This document shows, in pieces, positions 41,784 to 51,052 of a stretch of 64,000 nucleotides of DNA; within the stretch, counting starts at the first letter, position 1, and each line of letters starts with the position of its first letter. Below the pieces are notes generated by a model. It was given only the letters and a program-made list of their open reading frames with translations, had not been told where the DNA came from and searched no databases. The stretch comes from Microbacterium terregens (lineage in GTDB: Bacteria; Actinomycetota; Actinomycetes; Actinomycetales; Microbacteriaceae), in NCBI RefSeq assembly GCF_039534975.1, contig NZ_BAAAWH010000001.1:3224001-3288000 (forward strand). Reading direction: 5' to 3'. A program made the translations under genes and the position numbers.

Positions 41784-41937
41784 GTTCAGCGCAACGGGGG
41801 TTTGGGGCGGAGCCCCATTGAGAGCTGCGCGTTCAGCGCAACGGGGGTGTGGGGCGGAGCCCCATTGAGAGCTGCGCGTTCAGCGCAACGGGGGTGTGGG
41901 GCGGAGCCATTAAGAGCTGCGCGTTCCGCGCAACGGG
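41784..41937. repeat. Three tandem 47-bp repeats with hairpin cores
   Basis: Unit gttcagcgcaacgggggtgt... begins at 41784, 41831 and 41878 (periods 47 and 47), with a partial fourth at 41923. Each unit contains GGGGCGGAGCCCC, a perfect 5-bp stem with a GGA loop; the third copy has lost two C residues there. The region fills the gap between two minus-strand genes and holds no gene. It could act as a tandem terminator or be slippage-prone. Confidence 0.88.
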
Positions 41938-41940
41938 TGC

Positions 41941-42240
41941 CTACGCGGTGGCGCGGTGCTGCAGGATGCCGCCGCGCTCGGGGTGCTCCGCGAACCAGTC
42001 CGCGACGTACCAGCACACCGGGATCACCTGTCGGTTCTGCTGGCCCTCCAAGAGCGTGACCGCGCGATCGACCAGCTCGCCGGCATAGCCGTGACCTCGG
42101 AACCCGGGCACGGTGTAGGCGCGGGTCATCGCGACCGTGCGGCCGTCATCGCGGTAGTCCAGCACGCTGACGAGGTCATCGCCGCGGTGCAGGGTGTAGC
42201 GCGAGGCGTCGGGTTCGTGGGTGAAGGTCAGCGAAGTCAC
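41941..42240 (-). CDS. GNAT-like N-acetyltransferase (short, YidJ type)
   Basis: A 99-residue protein with an acetyl-CoA-binding stretch [18 protein letters not shown] (Q/RxxGxG/A-like) and a following [17 protein letters not shown]. This is the short GCN5-related form (GNAT_acetyltransf_2/YidJ type) that lacks one or more of the usual strands. The GTG start follows TACCCT (42247-42252) by exactly six bases, within the 3' end of the beta-glucosidase gene, so it has its own promoter although it overlaps that gene by four bases. Substrate unknown. Confidence 0.78.
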   Translation of the reverse strand: MTSLTFTHEPDASRYTLHRGDDLVSVLDYRDDGRTVAMTRAYTVPGFRGHGYAGELVDRAVTLLEGQQNRQVIPVCWYVADWFAEHPERGGILQHRATA

Positions 42241-43748
42241 GTCGATAGGGTACTTCCGATCACTGGCTCCGGGCGCGTAGGCGCCTGGGCGTTCCCTGGA
42301 CCCGGCAGAGCACCCGTCGTCGCCAGCTCGCGGAACCACAGGCCGGAATCCTTGACGGTCCGTTCGAGGGTGTCGAAGTCGACGCGGACGATGCCGAACC
42401 GCTTGGCATACCCATAGCCCCACTCGAAGTTGTCCAGCAGCGACCACACGAAATAGCCCCGCAGGTCGACCCCTCGCCCGATGGCTCGGTGGGCGGCGGT
42501 GAAGTGGCGACGCAGGTAGTCGAGGCGTTCGGGATCGGGCACCGAGCCGTCGGTGGCGACCGTATCGTCGAACGCGGCGCCGTTCTCGGTGATCATGAGC
42601 GGCTGGTCCGGGAACTCCGCCGAGATGTTCAGCAAGAGCTCCTCCAGACCCTCGGGGGCGATGTTCCATCCCATCGCGGTGTACGGGCCCGGCTGCTCGA
42701 CGAATTCGACCGCGCGGTCGCTGCCCGGCCACGCCGTGCCGCCCGCGGTCGTCTTGTGCCCGTCGTTGTGCTGGCGCGGCGAGACGCCGTCCCACATCCG
42801 CACGGTCGCGGTGGAGTAATAGTTCACGCCCAGCACGTCGATCGGCTGGTGGATCGAGGCGAGGTCACCGTCCTGCACGAACGACCAATCGGTGACGGAT
42901 GCCGTGTCCTCCAGCAGGTCCGCCGGATACGCCCCGTGCAGCATGGGTCCGGTGAACGCCCGGTTCGCCAGTGCGTCGATCCGACGCGTCGCCTCGGCCG
43001 CGGCATCCCCCAGCCCGCGCAGGACGTGGAAGTTGAGCGTCACGGAGTACTCGGGGGCACCGGTGGAGGTCGCCCGCAGCGCCTGGAGGGCACGGCCGTG
43101 CGCGAGGTTCAGGTGGTGGACCGCGGCGAGAGCGGCGGCCGGCTCGTGCCGACCGGGCGCGTGTCCGCCCTGCCCGTATCCGAGGTACGCGGAGCACCAG
43201 GGCTCGTTCAGAGTGGTCCAGGTGTGGACGCGGTCGCCCAGTGCCGCGCCCATGATCGCGGCGTAATCCGCGAACGCATCGGCCGTGGCCCGGACCGGCC
43301 AGCCGCCGGCGTCCTCGAGCGGCTGCGGCAGATCCCAGTGGTACAGGGTCGCGACGGGCTTGATGCCGCGTTCGAGCAGCCCGTCGACCAGCCGCGAATA
43401 GAAGTCGATGCCGGCCTGGTTCACCGCACCGGTACCGGTGGGCTGGATGCGCGGCCACGCGATCGAGAACCGGTACGCGTCCAGCCCCAGGTCCTTCATG
43501 AGGTCCAGATCGCTCTCTACCCGATGATAGTGATCGCACGCGATGTCGCCGGTGTCGCCGTTCCACACCTTGCCGGGTGTCTTGCTGAACGTGTCCCAGA
43601 TCGACGGCCCGCGCCCGTCCTCGGCTGCGGCACCCTCGACCTGGTACGACGCGGTGGCGGAGCCGAAAGTGAATCCGGGAGGAAACACCAGACCGCTGTC
43701 CCGATAGTCCGGACTGCCCTCGGTGTGCGTCGTCTTCACGAGACTCAC
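42237..43748 (-). CDS. Beta-glucosidase, glycoside hydrolase family 1
   Basis: A 503-residue GH1 enzyme of the (beta/alpha)8 type. Both catalytic glutamates are in their expected motifs: Glu182 in TLNEPW (acid/base) and Glu388 in ITENG (nucleophile). The opening [19 protein letters not shown] and the closing [17 protein letters not shown] are typical. It removes terminal beta-glucosyl (or beta-galactosyl) residues from the non-reducing end of oligosaccharides, in the cytoplasm, as no signal peptide is present. The GTG start overlaps the alpha-xylosidase stop (GTGA), and the gene is last in the LacI-regulated sugar operon. Confidence 0.95.
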   Translation of the reverse strand: MSLVKTTHTEGSPDYRDSGLVFPPGFTFGSATASYQVEGAAAEDGRGPSIWDTFSKTPGKVWNGDTGDIACDHYHRVESDLDLMKDLGLDAYRFSIAWPRIQPTGTGAVNQAGIDFYSRLVDGLLERGIKPVATLYHWDLPQPLEDAGGWPVRATADAFADYAAIMGAALGDRVHTWTTLNEPWCSAYLGYGQGGHAPGRHEPAAALAAVHHLNLAHGRALQALRATSTGAPEYSVTLNFHVLRGLGDAAAEATRRIDALANRAFTGPMLHGAYPADLLEDTASVTDWSFVQDGDLASIHQPIDVLGVNYYSTATVRMWDGVSPRQHNDGHKTTAGGTAWPGSDRAVEFVEQPGPYTAMGWNIAPEGLEELLLNISAEFPDQPLMITENGAAFDDTVATDGSVPDPERLDYLRRHFTAAHRAIGRGVDLRGYFVWSLLDNFEWGYGYAKRFGIVRVDFDTLERTVKDSGLWFRELATTGALPGPGNAQAPTRPEPVIGSTLST

Positions 43749-45982
43749 CTTGTCACCTCCGCGAGGTCGACGGCGAACGTCTCCGCTGCGCCTTCGGGTG
43801 TCGTGACGGTCACCGTGGCGGTGCCCGTCCCACCCGGGAATACCCGCAATCGCAGGCCGTCGAGGTAGTCGTAGTCGGGGCGGTCGCTGCGCGCACCCCA
43901 CGGGATGACCGCACCCGGTCGCACATACAGCGGAAGCGAGGTGAACCCGTGCCGCTCGCGTCGCCAGGTGCCGCCGGTGACCTCGTCGCCGGTGAGCAGA
44001 TGGGTCCAGGTGCCCGCGGGCAGGTAGAACTCCACGTCGCCGTCGGCCGTGAACACCGGCGCGACGAGGATGTCGGCTCCCAGCATGTACTGCCTGTCCA
44101 GATGGGCCACCGCCGGGTCGTCGGGGAACTCCAGCTGCATGGGCCGCATGATCGGCGCGCCCTTCTCGGCCGCCTCGAGGCTCGCGGCGAACAGGTACGG
44201 CATGAGCCGCATCTTCAGGTGCGTGAAGACACGGGTGACCTCCACCGCTTCCTCGTCGAACGCCCACGGCACGCGGTAGGAGCTGGAGCCGTGGAAGCGG
44301 CTGTGCGAGCCGAGCAGGCCGAAGGCGGTCCAGCGTTTGAAGACCGCGGCATCCGGGGTTCCCTCGAAACCGCCGATGTCGTGGCTCCAATGCGCGAACC
44401 CGCTCATCGCGAGCGAAAGGCCGCCGCGCAGCGTCTCAGCCATCGACTCGAAGGTCGAGGTGGAATCGCCGCCCCAGTGGACCGGCATCGCCTGGCCGCC
44501 GGTGGTCGCCGACCGCGCGAACAGCACCGCTTCGCCGGCGCCCTTCGCCTCGACGAGGACCTCGTGCACGGCCTTGTTGTACAGCTGCGTGTAGAGGTTG
44601 TGCATGCGGGACGGGTCGGATCCGTCGAAGTACTCCACCTCGAGCGGGATCCGCTCGCCGAAGTCGGTCTTGAAGCAATCCACTCCCTGATCGACCAGGG
44701 CCCGAAGCTTTCCCTGGTACCAGGCGGTCGCGTCCGGGTTCGTGAAATCGACCAGACCCATGCCCGCCTGCCAGAGATCCCACTGCCACACCGCTCCGTC
44801 CGGACGTTTCACCAGATACCCGGATGCCGCGGCTTCGGCGAACAGCGGCGATCGCTGCGCGATATACGGGTTGATCCACACGCACACCCGCAGATCCTTC
44901 TCGCGGAGCCGAGCGAGCATGCCGTCCGGATCGGGGAACACCCGCGGATCCCACTCGAAGTCGCACCAGTTGAACTCGCGCATCCAGAAGCAGTCGAAGT
45001 GGAACACCGACACCGGCAGCTCGCGGCGGGCCATCTCGTCGACGAACGAGGTCACGGTGGCTTCGTCGTAGTCGGTGGTGAACGAGGTCGACAGCCACAG
45101 TCCGTACGACCACGCGGGCACGATCGGCGGACGGCCGGTGAGGGCGGTGTAGCGATCGAGGACCTGCTTGGGTGTGGGGCCCGCGATCACGAAATACTCC
45201 AGCACCTCACCGGGAACGGAGAACTGGACGCGCTCGACCGCTTCCGACCCGATCTCGTACGACACGTGGCCGGGGTCGTTGACGAGCACCCCGTAGCCCC
45301 GGTTCGACAGGTAGAAGGGGATGTTCTTGTACGCCTGCTCGCTGGAGGTGCCGCCGTCGGCGTTCCAGATGTCGACAGACTGCCCGTTCTTCACCAACGG
45401 TCCGAAGCGCTCACCCAGCCCGTAGATGAACTCGCCGACACCCAGATCGAGCTGCTCGCGCACGAACGCGTGGGCGCTGGGCGCAGCCGCACCCGTGCGT
45501 GCGTTGCCGACGACGCCGTGGCTGAGCTGGGTCTCGTCGGCGACGTTCAGGTACGCCTGGGCTTTGAGACCGCTGCCGGTCACACGCGTGCCGTCGACCT
45601 CGAACGAGAGATCCCACGGTGCGCCCGCGGCGATCCTCGCGGTCAGGGCTCCGCTCTCGAGCACTCCCCCGCGGTCTGTGACCGATACCGCGCCCGCTCC
45701 GCCGGCGACGGCCCCGGGCAGATCGAACCCGCCGTGCCAGGGCCCCCCGGTGTGATGGGCGACCCGGACGCGCACGACGCCCTCCATCGGCGAGGACAGC
45801 GACACGGTCAGCACCGGGCGGTTGAGCACGTCGCCGCGCCTGGCGATGACGGAAGTCGGGGCGGTGATCTGCAGTCCGGCGCCATCGTCTTCGGCATCCA
45901 TCTGCCAGATGTCGTAGGCCTCTTGCGAGTAGAGCGCGGTGACCCCGGGGCGGAGCTGCCAGAACCCGTCGGTGAACTTCAT
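43745..45982 (-). CDS. yicI: Alpha-xylosidase, glycoside hydrolase family 31
   Basis: A 745-residue GH31 enzyme. The nucleophile is Asp440 in KTDFGE and the acid/base is Asp506 in HWGGDST. The 66-residue distance and both motifs are the same as in E. coli YicI (Asp416 and Asp482), an alpha-xylosidase acting on isoprimeverose. The [13 protein letters not shown] and FHFDCFWM stretches also fit. Cytoplasmic. The start at 45982 overlaps the permease stop (TTA on the plus strand), so translation is coupled. With the beta-glucosidase it could degrade xyloglucan oligosaccharides: xylosidase first, glucosidase next. Confidence 0.94.
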   Translation of the reverse strand: MKFTDGFWQLRPGVTALYSQEAYDIWQMDAEDDGAGLQITAPTSVIARRGDVLNRPVLTVSLSSPMEGVVRVRVAHHTGGPWHGGFDLPGAVAGGAGAVSVTDRGGVLESGALTARIAAGAPWDLSFEVDGTRVTGSGLKAQAYLNVADETQLSHGVVGNARTGAAAPSAHAFVREQLDLGVGEFIYGLGERFGPLVKNGQSVDIWNADGGTSSEQAYKNIPFYLSNRGYGVLVNDPGHVSYEIGSEAVERVQFSVPGEVLEYFVIAGPTPKQVLDRYTALTGRPPIVPAWSYGLWLSTSFTTDYDEATVTSFVDEMARRELPVSVFHFDCFWMREFNWCDFEWDPRVFPDPDGMLARLREKDLRVCVWINPYIAQRSPLFAEAAASGYLVKRPDGAVWQWDLWQAGMGLVDFTNPDATAWYQGKLRALVDQGVDCFKTDFGERIPLEVEYFDGSDPSRMHNLYTQLYNKAVHEVLVEAKGAGEAVLFARSATTGGQAMPVHWGGDSTSTFESMAETLRGGLSLAMSGFAHWSHDIGGFEGTPDAAVFKRWTAFGLLGSHSRFHGSSSYRVPWAFDEEAVEVTRVFTHLKMRLMPYLFAASLEAAEKGAPIMRPMQLEFPDDPAVAHLDRQYMLGADILVAPVFTADGDVEFYLPAGTWTHLLTGDEVTGGTWRRERHGFTSLPLYVRPGAVIPWGARSDRPDYDYLDGLRLRVFPGGTGTATVTVTTPEGAAETFAVDLAEVTR

Positions 45983-46893
45983 TACTTGACTGCTCCTGCC
46001 GTGATGCCCCGTGTGAGGGTGCGTTGGAAGATGAGGAAGAAGATGAGCGTGGGGATCAGGCCCAGCAGGGCCGACGCGCTGGTGGTGGTGACATCCATCA
46101 GGCGGTCGCCCTGCAGCACGCTGATCGCGACGGGCACGGTCTGGTTCGCATTGGAGACCAGGAACGTGAGCGGGATGAGGAACTCGTTCCACGTCCAGAT
46201 GAAGAAGAAGATCAGCAGGACCGACAGGGTGGGACGGCTGATCGGGAAGATCACGCGCCACAGGATCTGCCAGCGAGTAGCGCCGTCGATCGCGGCGGCC
46301 TCGAGAACCTCCTTGGGGAATGTGCCGTAGACGGCCGAGAGCAGATACGTGCCGAAGGCCGCCTGGATGACGGTGAAGATGATGATCACCGACCACACGT
46401 TGTTGTACAGCCCGACCGCCTTGAACATGTAGTACAGCGGGTACAGCAGCGCCTCCTGCGGCAGCAGGTTCGCGAGCAGGAACAGCAGGACGATCCAGGA
46501 CCGGCCCTTGATGCGGCCGATGCCGATCGCGAAGGCGTTCAGTACCGAGATGAGCACCGCGAGCACCGCCACCATGCCGGAGATGAAGATCGAGTTCCAG
46601 ATCTTCTCGGGGAAGTTGACGCGGTTCCAGAAGTTTGCGATGCCGTCGAAATAGAACGACGTGGGCAGCGACAGCGGTCCGCCGTTGGAGTAGTCCGCGG
46701 GGGATTTGAACGAGTTCACGAGGATCAGGTAGAACGGCGCGATGATCAGGATCGCGGCGACGACCACGAATGCGAGCATCAGCCAGTCCACGCCGCGCGG
46801 ACGCGACATGCCCCCGCGCCGCCGCCGCTGCTTCGTCGGCTTGGTCGGCTTCGTCGGCTTCGTGTCGACGGCGATAGCGGTTCCGGCGACCAT
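45982..46893 (-). CDS. Carbohydrate ABC transporter permease (MalG type)
   Basis: A 303-residue permease with six hydrophobic segments. The inner-membrane EAA motif near residue 210 reads EAAAIDGATRWQILWRVIFPISRP, the ATPase docking site. An N-terminal basic extension (TKPTKPTKPTKQRRRRGG) is unusual and Thr-Lys-Pro repetitive. It overlaps the partner permease by ATGA upstream and the alpha-xylosidase by one base downstream. As with most actinobacterial sugar importers, no ATPase gene is encoded here; a shared MsiK-type ATPase is the likely energiser (inference). Confidence 0.94.
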   Translation of the reverse strand: MVAGTAIAVDTKPTKPTKPTKQRRRRGGMSRPRGVDWLMLAFVVVAAILIIAPFYLILVNSFKSPADYSNGGPLSLPTSFYFDGIANFWNRVNFPEKIWNSIFISGMVAVLAVLISVLNAFAIGIGRIKGRSWIVLLFLLANLLPQEALLYPLYYMFKAVGLYNNVWSVIIIFTVIQAAFGTYLLSAVYGTFPKEVLEAAAIDGATRWQILWRVIFPISRPTLSVLLIFFFIWTWNEFLIPLTFLVSNANQTVPVAISVLQGDRLMDVTTTSASALLGLIPTLIFFLIFQRTLTRGITAGAVK

Positions 46894-47876
46894 CACAGAC
46901 CCGCCCTTTCCTTGCGCTCCGACGCGTTCTGAGCGCGGATGAACAGAATGGAGACGATCGCGATCACGATCGTGAGGGCCGTCGCGATCGTCGCGCCGTA
47001 CCCGACCTGCTGTGCCTGGAAGAACTCGGTGTACGCGTAGTAGGCCGGGACGATCGTCGATGTACCGGGACCGCCGCGGGTGAGCACGTAGACCGGGCCG
47101 AACACCTTCAGCGCCGCGATCGTGCAGGTCAGGGTGACCACGTAGATCTCGGGCCGGATGATGCTGACCGTGATGGCGCTGAAGCGCTGGAACCAGTTCG
47201 CGCCGTCGAGCTCGGCGGCTTCGTAGAGCTCGGGGTCGACTCGCTGCAGCGCCGCCATGAACACGACGACGGGATAGCCGATCTGGATCCAGACCAGGAC
47301 GACCATGATGCTCGCCAGCGCGGTGTCGGGGCTGCCGAGCCAGTTGTGGGTCAGCGCACCGAGGCCGATGTTCTCGAGGATCTGGTTCAGTGCGCCATCG
47401 CCGGGCCGCAGGATCCATCCGATCACGATGCCGGCGATCACCGCAGGCAGGATCTGCGGAAGGTAGTAGGTGGCGCGCAGGAAGCTCGCGAGCTTACCGC
47501 CGTACTTGCGCCCGATGACGTCGAACAGCAGGGCGGCGAGGATCAGGCCGACGGTGGTGGGCACGATCACCATCGCGACGATCATCCAGATGCTGTTGCC
47601 GAACGACGTCCAGAACTTCGCGTCGCCCATCAGCTCGACCCAGTTGTCCAGCCCGATCCACTCCGGGGGCTTGATCCCGCGCCACTCGGTGAACGTCAGG
47701 TAGAAGTTCCAGAACAGCGGAATGATGACGACGATCGTCAGCAGGACGAGGCCGGGGATGAGGTACAGCCAGTAGGCCGCCGCGCTTCCTCGCCCGCGCT
47801 GCGGGATCAGTGGCTCCTCGGGGGGCAGTTTCGCTCGCGACGCCTTTGGCGGTCGGACGAAGGGAACAGCGGTCAT
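46893..47876 (-). CDS. Sugar ABC transporter permease (MalF type)
   Basis: A 327-residue permease with an EAA motif near residue 225 (ELYEAAELDGANWFQRFSAI) and six or more membrane segments. The start ATG 47876 is chosen because AGGAG lies eight bases upstream; more upstream ATGs at 47894 and 47924 have no ribosome site. Together with the MalG-type gene it forms the membrane channel for the sugar taken up by the binding protein encoded upstream. A hairpin separates it from the binding-protein gene. Confidence 0.93.
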   Translation of the reverse strand: MTAVPFVRPPKASRAKLPPEEPLIPQRGRGSAAAYWLYLIPGLVLLTIVVIIPLFWNFYLTFTEWRGIKPPEWIGLDNWVELMGDAKFWTSFGNSIWMIVAMVIVPTTVGLILAALLFDVIGRKYGGKLASFLRATYYLPQILPAVIAGIVIGWILRPGDGALNQILENIGLGALTHNWLGSPDTALASIMVVLVWIQIGYPVVVFMAALQRVDPELYEAAELDGANWFQRFSAITVSIIRPEIYVVTLTCTIAALKVFGPVYVLTRGGPGTSTIVPAYYAYTEFFQAQQVGYGATIATALTIVIAIVSILFIRAQNASERKERAGL

Positions 47877-47934
47877 GGCCGGCTCCTGTGTCATGCGGAA
47901 GAGAGAAGGGGGATGCCGCGGCATCCGGAGCGAG

Positions 47935-47973
47935 CTGGGCGGCCCCGACCTCGATCGGGACGAGGCCGCCCAG
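47935..47973 (-). terminator. Intercistronic stem-loop between the binding-protein and permease genes
   Basis: CTGGGCGGCC (47935-47944) and GGCCGCCCAG (47964-47973) are perfectly complementary 10-base arms around a 19-base loop, beginning 14 bases after the binding-protein stop on the minus strand. A 16-base palindrome GGATGCCGCGGCATCC lies next to it at 47911-47926. Such stem-loops in sugar operons protect the upstream message and lower expression of the permeases relative to the binding protein. Confidence 0.75.
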
Positions 47974-47986
47974 GATCAGGCGAGTG

Positions 47987-49303
47987 TCAGCGGAAGTCCG
48001 AGACGTACGACTCGTATTCGTCGCCGAGCGCCTTCTGCACGTCGGCAGACGACTTGGTGCCGTTCACGAGCTCCTGCAGTTCGGCGACGAGCGTGTCGTA
48101 GAACGTCGGGGTCGGCCAGTCGGGATAGAACGACAGTCCGTCCTTCTCGTTGACGGCGTTGAACGCCTCGATCAGCTCGAGGCTCTTCGCGTCGGTGATG
48201 TCGGCAGTGTCGGCGGCGACGGGCAGGCCGCCGTTGTTGCCGATCAGCGCCTGGATCTCGGGGCGCATCGTGATGTCGATGAACTCGTACGCGAGCTCCT
48301 TGTTCGCGGCGCGCTCCGGCACGACCCACAGGTTGCCCGAGGAACCGAGGCTGAGGTCGCTGTCCGGGAACGGGAAGATGCCGAAGTCGAAGTCGGTGAT
48401 CTCGTTGACGAACCGGCCGTACCACCAGCTGCCCGACACGAAGATCGGGGCGGTGCCGTTGATGAACGAGACGCCCGCGTCTTCGGCCTTGACACCGGAC
48501 ACGTCCGGATCGATGTAGCCCTTGTCGACGTAGTCCAGCAGAGTCTCGGTCGCGTACGTGATCTCTTCGCCCTGCCAGTCGACCGGGTTCTCGTACAGCT
48601 GGTAGTCGTTCACGAACTGGCGGTCGGCCTGGCTCAATGCGAGCTGGTACCAGAGCTGACCGAGGGGGTACTCCAGCCCGGCCTCGGCGAGCGGCGTGAT
48701 GCCCTGCTCGACGAACGCGTCGAGCACCGCGGTGAACTCGTCGTAGGTGGTCGGGATCTCCAGACCTGCCGCGGCGAACGCATCCTTGTTGTAGTAGACG
48801 GTGACGAACTCGCCGTAGTTCGGGACGCCGAACCAGGAGCCGGAGCCCATGACGCCATCCTCGTTGTACGTGGCGGTGGTCTGCAGCGCGGGGGCGAGCT
48901 TCTCGTCCCAGCCGTACTCACCGACCGCGTCGGTGATGTCCGTGAGCAGCCCCTGGCTCGCGAGCAGGCCGGCGGTGGCGTTGCCCTTGTTGAACTCCAT
49001 GATGTCGGGGGCTTCGTCGGAGTTGAGGACCTGGCTCGCCGTCGAGCGGATCTGCTCGAAGCTCTTCTCCTCGAACTCGACCGTCGCGCCGGTCTCCTCT
49101 TCGAAGACCTTGATCGCTTCGGCCCACGCGATTCCCATGGCGCTGTCCGCGCCCTCGTAGTGCCAGAGCTTCAGGGTGTCGCCGGCTTCTCCGCCGGAGT
49201 CGGACGATCCGCCTGAGCAGGCGGCGAGCGCGAGGCCGGCGATCGTCAGCGAACTGACGAGGGCGATTCCCCGCTTGGCGTTTGTTCGGATAGTGCGTGC
49301 CAT
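47987..49303 (-). CDS. Extracellular sugar-binding lipoprotein of an ABC transporter
   Basis: A 438-residue solute-binding protein of the MalE-like family. An N-terminal basic and hydrophobic signal sequence ends in a lipobox (LALAAC) near residue 28, so it is anchored outside the membrane. The mature protein begins with a glycine/serine linker (SGGSSDSGGEAGD) and continues with LKLWHYEGADSAMGIAWAEAIKVFEEETG, typical of the family. I start at ATG 49303, nine bases after AAGAAAGGA; an ATG three codons upstream is too close to that site. It is the first gene of the operon under a LacI operator. Confidence 0.93.
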   Translation of the reverse strand: MARTIRTNAKRGIALVSSLTIAGLALAACSGGSSDSGGEAGDTLKLWHYEGADSAMGIAWAEAIKVFEEETGATVEFEEKSFEQIRSTASQVLNSDEAPDIMEFNKGNATAGLLASQGLLTDITDAVGEYGWDEKLAPALQTTATYNEDGVMGSGSWFGVPNYGEFVTVYYNKDAFAAAGLEIPTTYDEFTAVLDAFVEQGITPLAEAGLEYPLGQLWYQLALSQADRQFVNDYQLYENPVDWQGEEITYATETLLDYVDKGYIDPDVSGVKAEDAGVSFINGTAPIFVSGSWWYGRFVNEITDFDFGIFPFPDSDLSLGSSGNLWVVPERAANKELAYEFIDITMRPEIQALIGNNGGLPVAADTADITDAKSLELIEAFNAVNEKDGLSFYPDWPTPTFYDTLVAELQELVNGTKSSADVQKALGDEYESYVSDFR

Positions 49304-49358
49304 CAGTGGCATTCCTTTCTTGGTGACCGGCAGTGGTCGGGACGGATGATCTGGGTAT

Positions 49359-49372
49359 TGAAGCGCTTCGAC
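49359..49372. promoter_or_regulatory. LacI-type operator upstream of the sugar operon
   Basis: The palindrome TGAAGCGCTTCGA (core GAAGCGCTTC at 49360-49369) lies 57 bases upstream of the binding-protein start. The same 10-base core occurs upstream of the divergent-side regulator gene. LacI-family repressors bind such symmetrical sites, so the sugar operon is probably repressed by the adjacent LacI protein until the sugar is present. Confidence 0.82.
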
Positions 49373-49406
49373 GATCGGCGAAGGAAAAGAGCGGTGACGG
49401 AGGGGA

Positions 49407-50477
49407 TCAGTGCACCGCCTCCTCGCGGTGGATATCCGAATCCGTGGCGGGGCCCGGCTCGGGCGCGCGGTGGACCGATGCGACCGACCCGTGCGACTCG
49501 TAGGTGGGAGGGATGAGCCGAAGTCCCGGTTCCGGACGATCGTCGCCAAGGCTGCGGATCGCCAGCGAGACGGCCAGATCGCAGGACGCCTCCGGCACGA
49601 GCGGGATCGAATCGACGGGAGTCGCGAGGGCACCGGTGTCGAACGAGGCGCCCACCGAGACGACCGAGACGTCGCCGGGGACGTTCAGGCCGCGCTCGGC
49701 CAGCTCGGCGAGGACGACCGCATGGGCCTCTTCGGTGCAGTGCAGGACGAACGCAGTCGCCCCGGCATCCAGCAGTTGAGAGACCGTGCGCCGTGTCGCG
49801 GTGCGGCTCGTTCGCTTGGTGCCCGTGGTTCCGAAGGCGGCCTGGAGGCCTCGTCTCTCTGCCGTGGCCTCGAAGGCGGAACGCACGCGCGGCGGGAAGT
49901 TGGACTTCGCGTAACTCACGTCAGGCTGGCCGACCAGTCCGAGCGACGTGTGACCGGCATCCGCGAGCCGATCCACCGCGAGCGCGGCGGCGGCGGCGAA
50001 GTCGAGGTCGACGCAGACCAGCCCGTCGGAGTCGTCGGGCACACCGATGAAGATCGTCGGCGTCGAGATGGCCCGGGCGAGCACGACCCGTTCGTCGTCG
50101 GGCGCGACGTCGAGGACGAGAATCGCGTCGACCAGCCCGTTCGCGGCCACCCGGCTCATGCCGGCCTTCGCGTCTTCGTCGGTGAGCAGGAGGATGTCAT
50201 AATCGCTGCGCCGGGCGGCGACCGCGGTCGCGAGGACGAACGCCATGTGTGTCGGCGCGTGCGTGTCTCGACGGAGCGGCTCGGTGAGGGCGAAGATCTG
50301 CGTCCGACTGCCCGCGAGCATGCGGGCACCGGCGTTGGGGCTGTAGCCGAGCGTGCGGACCGCTTCTTCGATGCGGCGTCGCGTGGCGGGCGAGATCGGT
50401 CGTTTGCCGCTCAGCGCGTACGAGACGGTGCTGATGGACACGCCGGCAGCCGCAGCCACCTCGTTGATCTTCACCAT
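49407..50477 (-). CDS. LacI-family transcriptional repressor of the sugar operon
   Basis: A 356-residue repressor. The N-terminal helix-turn-helix is INEVAAAAGVSISTVSYALSGKRPIS with the hinge helix to about residue 60. The following periplasmic-binding-like domain has the usual ligand-binding stretches (ILLLTDEDAKAGM, VDAILVLDVAPDD, VVSVGASFDTGALATPVDSIP). It sits directly upstream of the sugar operon on the same strand, and matching GAAGCGCTTC palindromes lie before both. The start is ATG 50477, with a GTG one codon later as an alternative. The ligand is probably a sugar or sugar phosphate released from the oligosaccharide. Confidence 0.92.
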   Translation of the reverse strand: MVKINEVAAAAGVSISTVSYALSGKRPISPATRRRIEEAVRTLGYSPNAGARMLAGSRTQIFALTEPLRRDTHAPTHMAFVLATAVAARRSDYDILLLTDEDAKAGMSRVAANGLVDAILVLDVAPDDERVVLARAISTPTIFIGVPDDSDGLVCVDLDFAAAAALAVDRLADAGHTSLGLVGQPDVSYAKSNFPPRVRSAFEATAERRGLQAAFGTTGTKRTSRTATRRTVSQLLDAGATAFVLHCTEEAHAVVLAELAERGLNVPGDVSVVSVGASFDTGALATPVDSIPLVPEASCDLAVSLAIRSLGDDRPEPGLRLIPPTYESHGSVASVHRAPEPGPATDSDIHREEAVH

Positions 50478-50538
50478 GCCAGCACCATGCCAACTCCGTC
50501 GTGTGCATTCGCGAACCGTCTGATCATATGCAGATCAT

Positions 50539-50562
50539 CGAAGCGCTTCGCGGAAACGCTTC
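50539..50562. promoter_or_regulatory. Two adjacent LacI-type operators before the repressor gene
   Basis: CGAAGCGCTTCG (50539-50550) is a perfect 12-base palindrome. GAAACGCTTC follows at 50553-50562, one mismatch from the core GAAGCGCTTC. Their centres are 13 bases apart. They lie about 62-85 bases upstream of the repressor start, so the repressor probably controls its own synthesis. The 575-base gap between 50477 and 51053 also holds the leader-peptide promoter and gene listed below. Confidence 0.8.
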
Positions 50563-50724
50563 GATGGAGATACTAAGCGCAGTTCTGCGAGGAGTGCAAG
50601 GGGTTTGGTGGATTGGCCAACATATGACGCGCAGACACTTTGCCGCACCCGACCGCCGTCGGCCCGGAGTCGACTGAGCAATCTGTAACATTCCGTCACG
50701 CGCGCCCCGCGTGGAGTGTGCGAT

Positions 50725-50754
50725 TTGACGCACGAGGACGCAGTCGGACATAAT
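50725..50754 (+). promoter_or_regulatory. Consensus-like promoter of the cysteine-rich leader gene
   Basis: TTGACG (50725-50730) and CATAAT (50749-50754) are 18 bases apart, the best -35/-10 pair I found in the window. The transcription start should fall at about 50761-50762, that is, on the A of the leader-peptide ATG. Confidence 0.78.
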
Positions 50755-50761
50755 CGGGCAC

Positions 50762-50860
50762 ATGACTGACAACGCGCGTTCTCTGTCCGCCTGGGAGGCG
50801 AACGGGACTGCCGGCATGATGGCCGGCCGCATCGTCATGTGTTGTCGAATGTGTCGCTGA
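50762..50860 (+). CDS. Cysteine-rich leader peptide, 32 residues, probably leaderless
   Basis: A 33-codon reading frame begins at the predicted transcription start and ends in ...GRIVMCCRMCR before TGA. Three cysteine codons fall in the last six sense codons (CC-R-M-C-R). The mRNA would have no 5' leader, so translation starts at the first base. In Actinobacteria short leaderless upstream ORFs with cysteine clusters are known to attenuate downstream sulfur-metabolism genes when cysteine is plentiful, by letting the ribosome finish the peptide. The arrangement here, promoter to peptide to an inverted repeat to a regulator gene 193 bases downstream, fits that model. This interpretation is inference. 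Confidence 0.72.
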   Translation: MTDNARSLSAWEANGTAGMMAGRIVMCCRMCR

Positions 50861-50876
50861 CACGGTGACCCCCGCC

Positions 50877-50913
50877 GGATCCTCCCGCAGCTTCTGAACG
50901 CCGCGCAGGATCC
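50877..50913 (+). promoter_or_regulatory. Inverted repeat after the leader peptide (possible attenuator)
   Basis: GGATCCT (50877-50883) and AGGATCC (50907-50913) are perfectly complementary, with 23 bases between them, starting 17 bases after the leader stop. A second short stem, GGCCC..GGGCC, lies further downstream in the same leader region, near 50970. Alternative pairing between these could switch transcription or translation of the regulator. Only the pairing is seen; the switch is inferred. Confidence 0.45.
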
Positions 50914-51052
50914 CCGAGCATCCACAAGCGCGTCGATCACGCGCACGTCGGACGCCTCGCACCCCAGGCCCGCCATCGGGGCCGATCAGCAGCACAGCCG
51001 AACCCGCTCCACGTCGATCACGGCCAGGGTTCCATCGCAAGGACCACATCTC

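Noticed and set aside
45426..45755. Plus-strand frame within the alpha-xylosidase gene
   Set aside because: Shadow frame of a gene with verified catalytic motifs.
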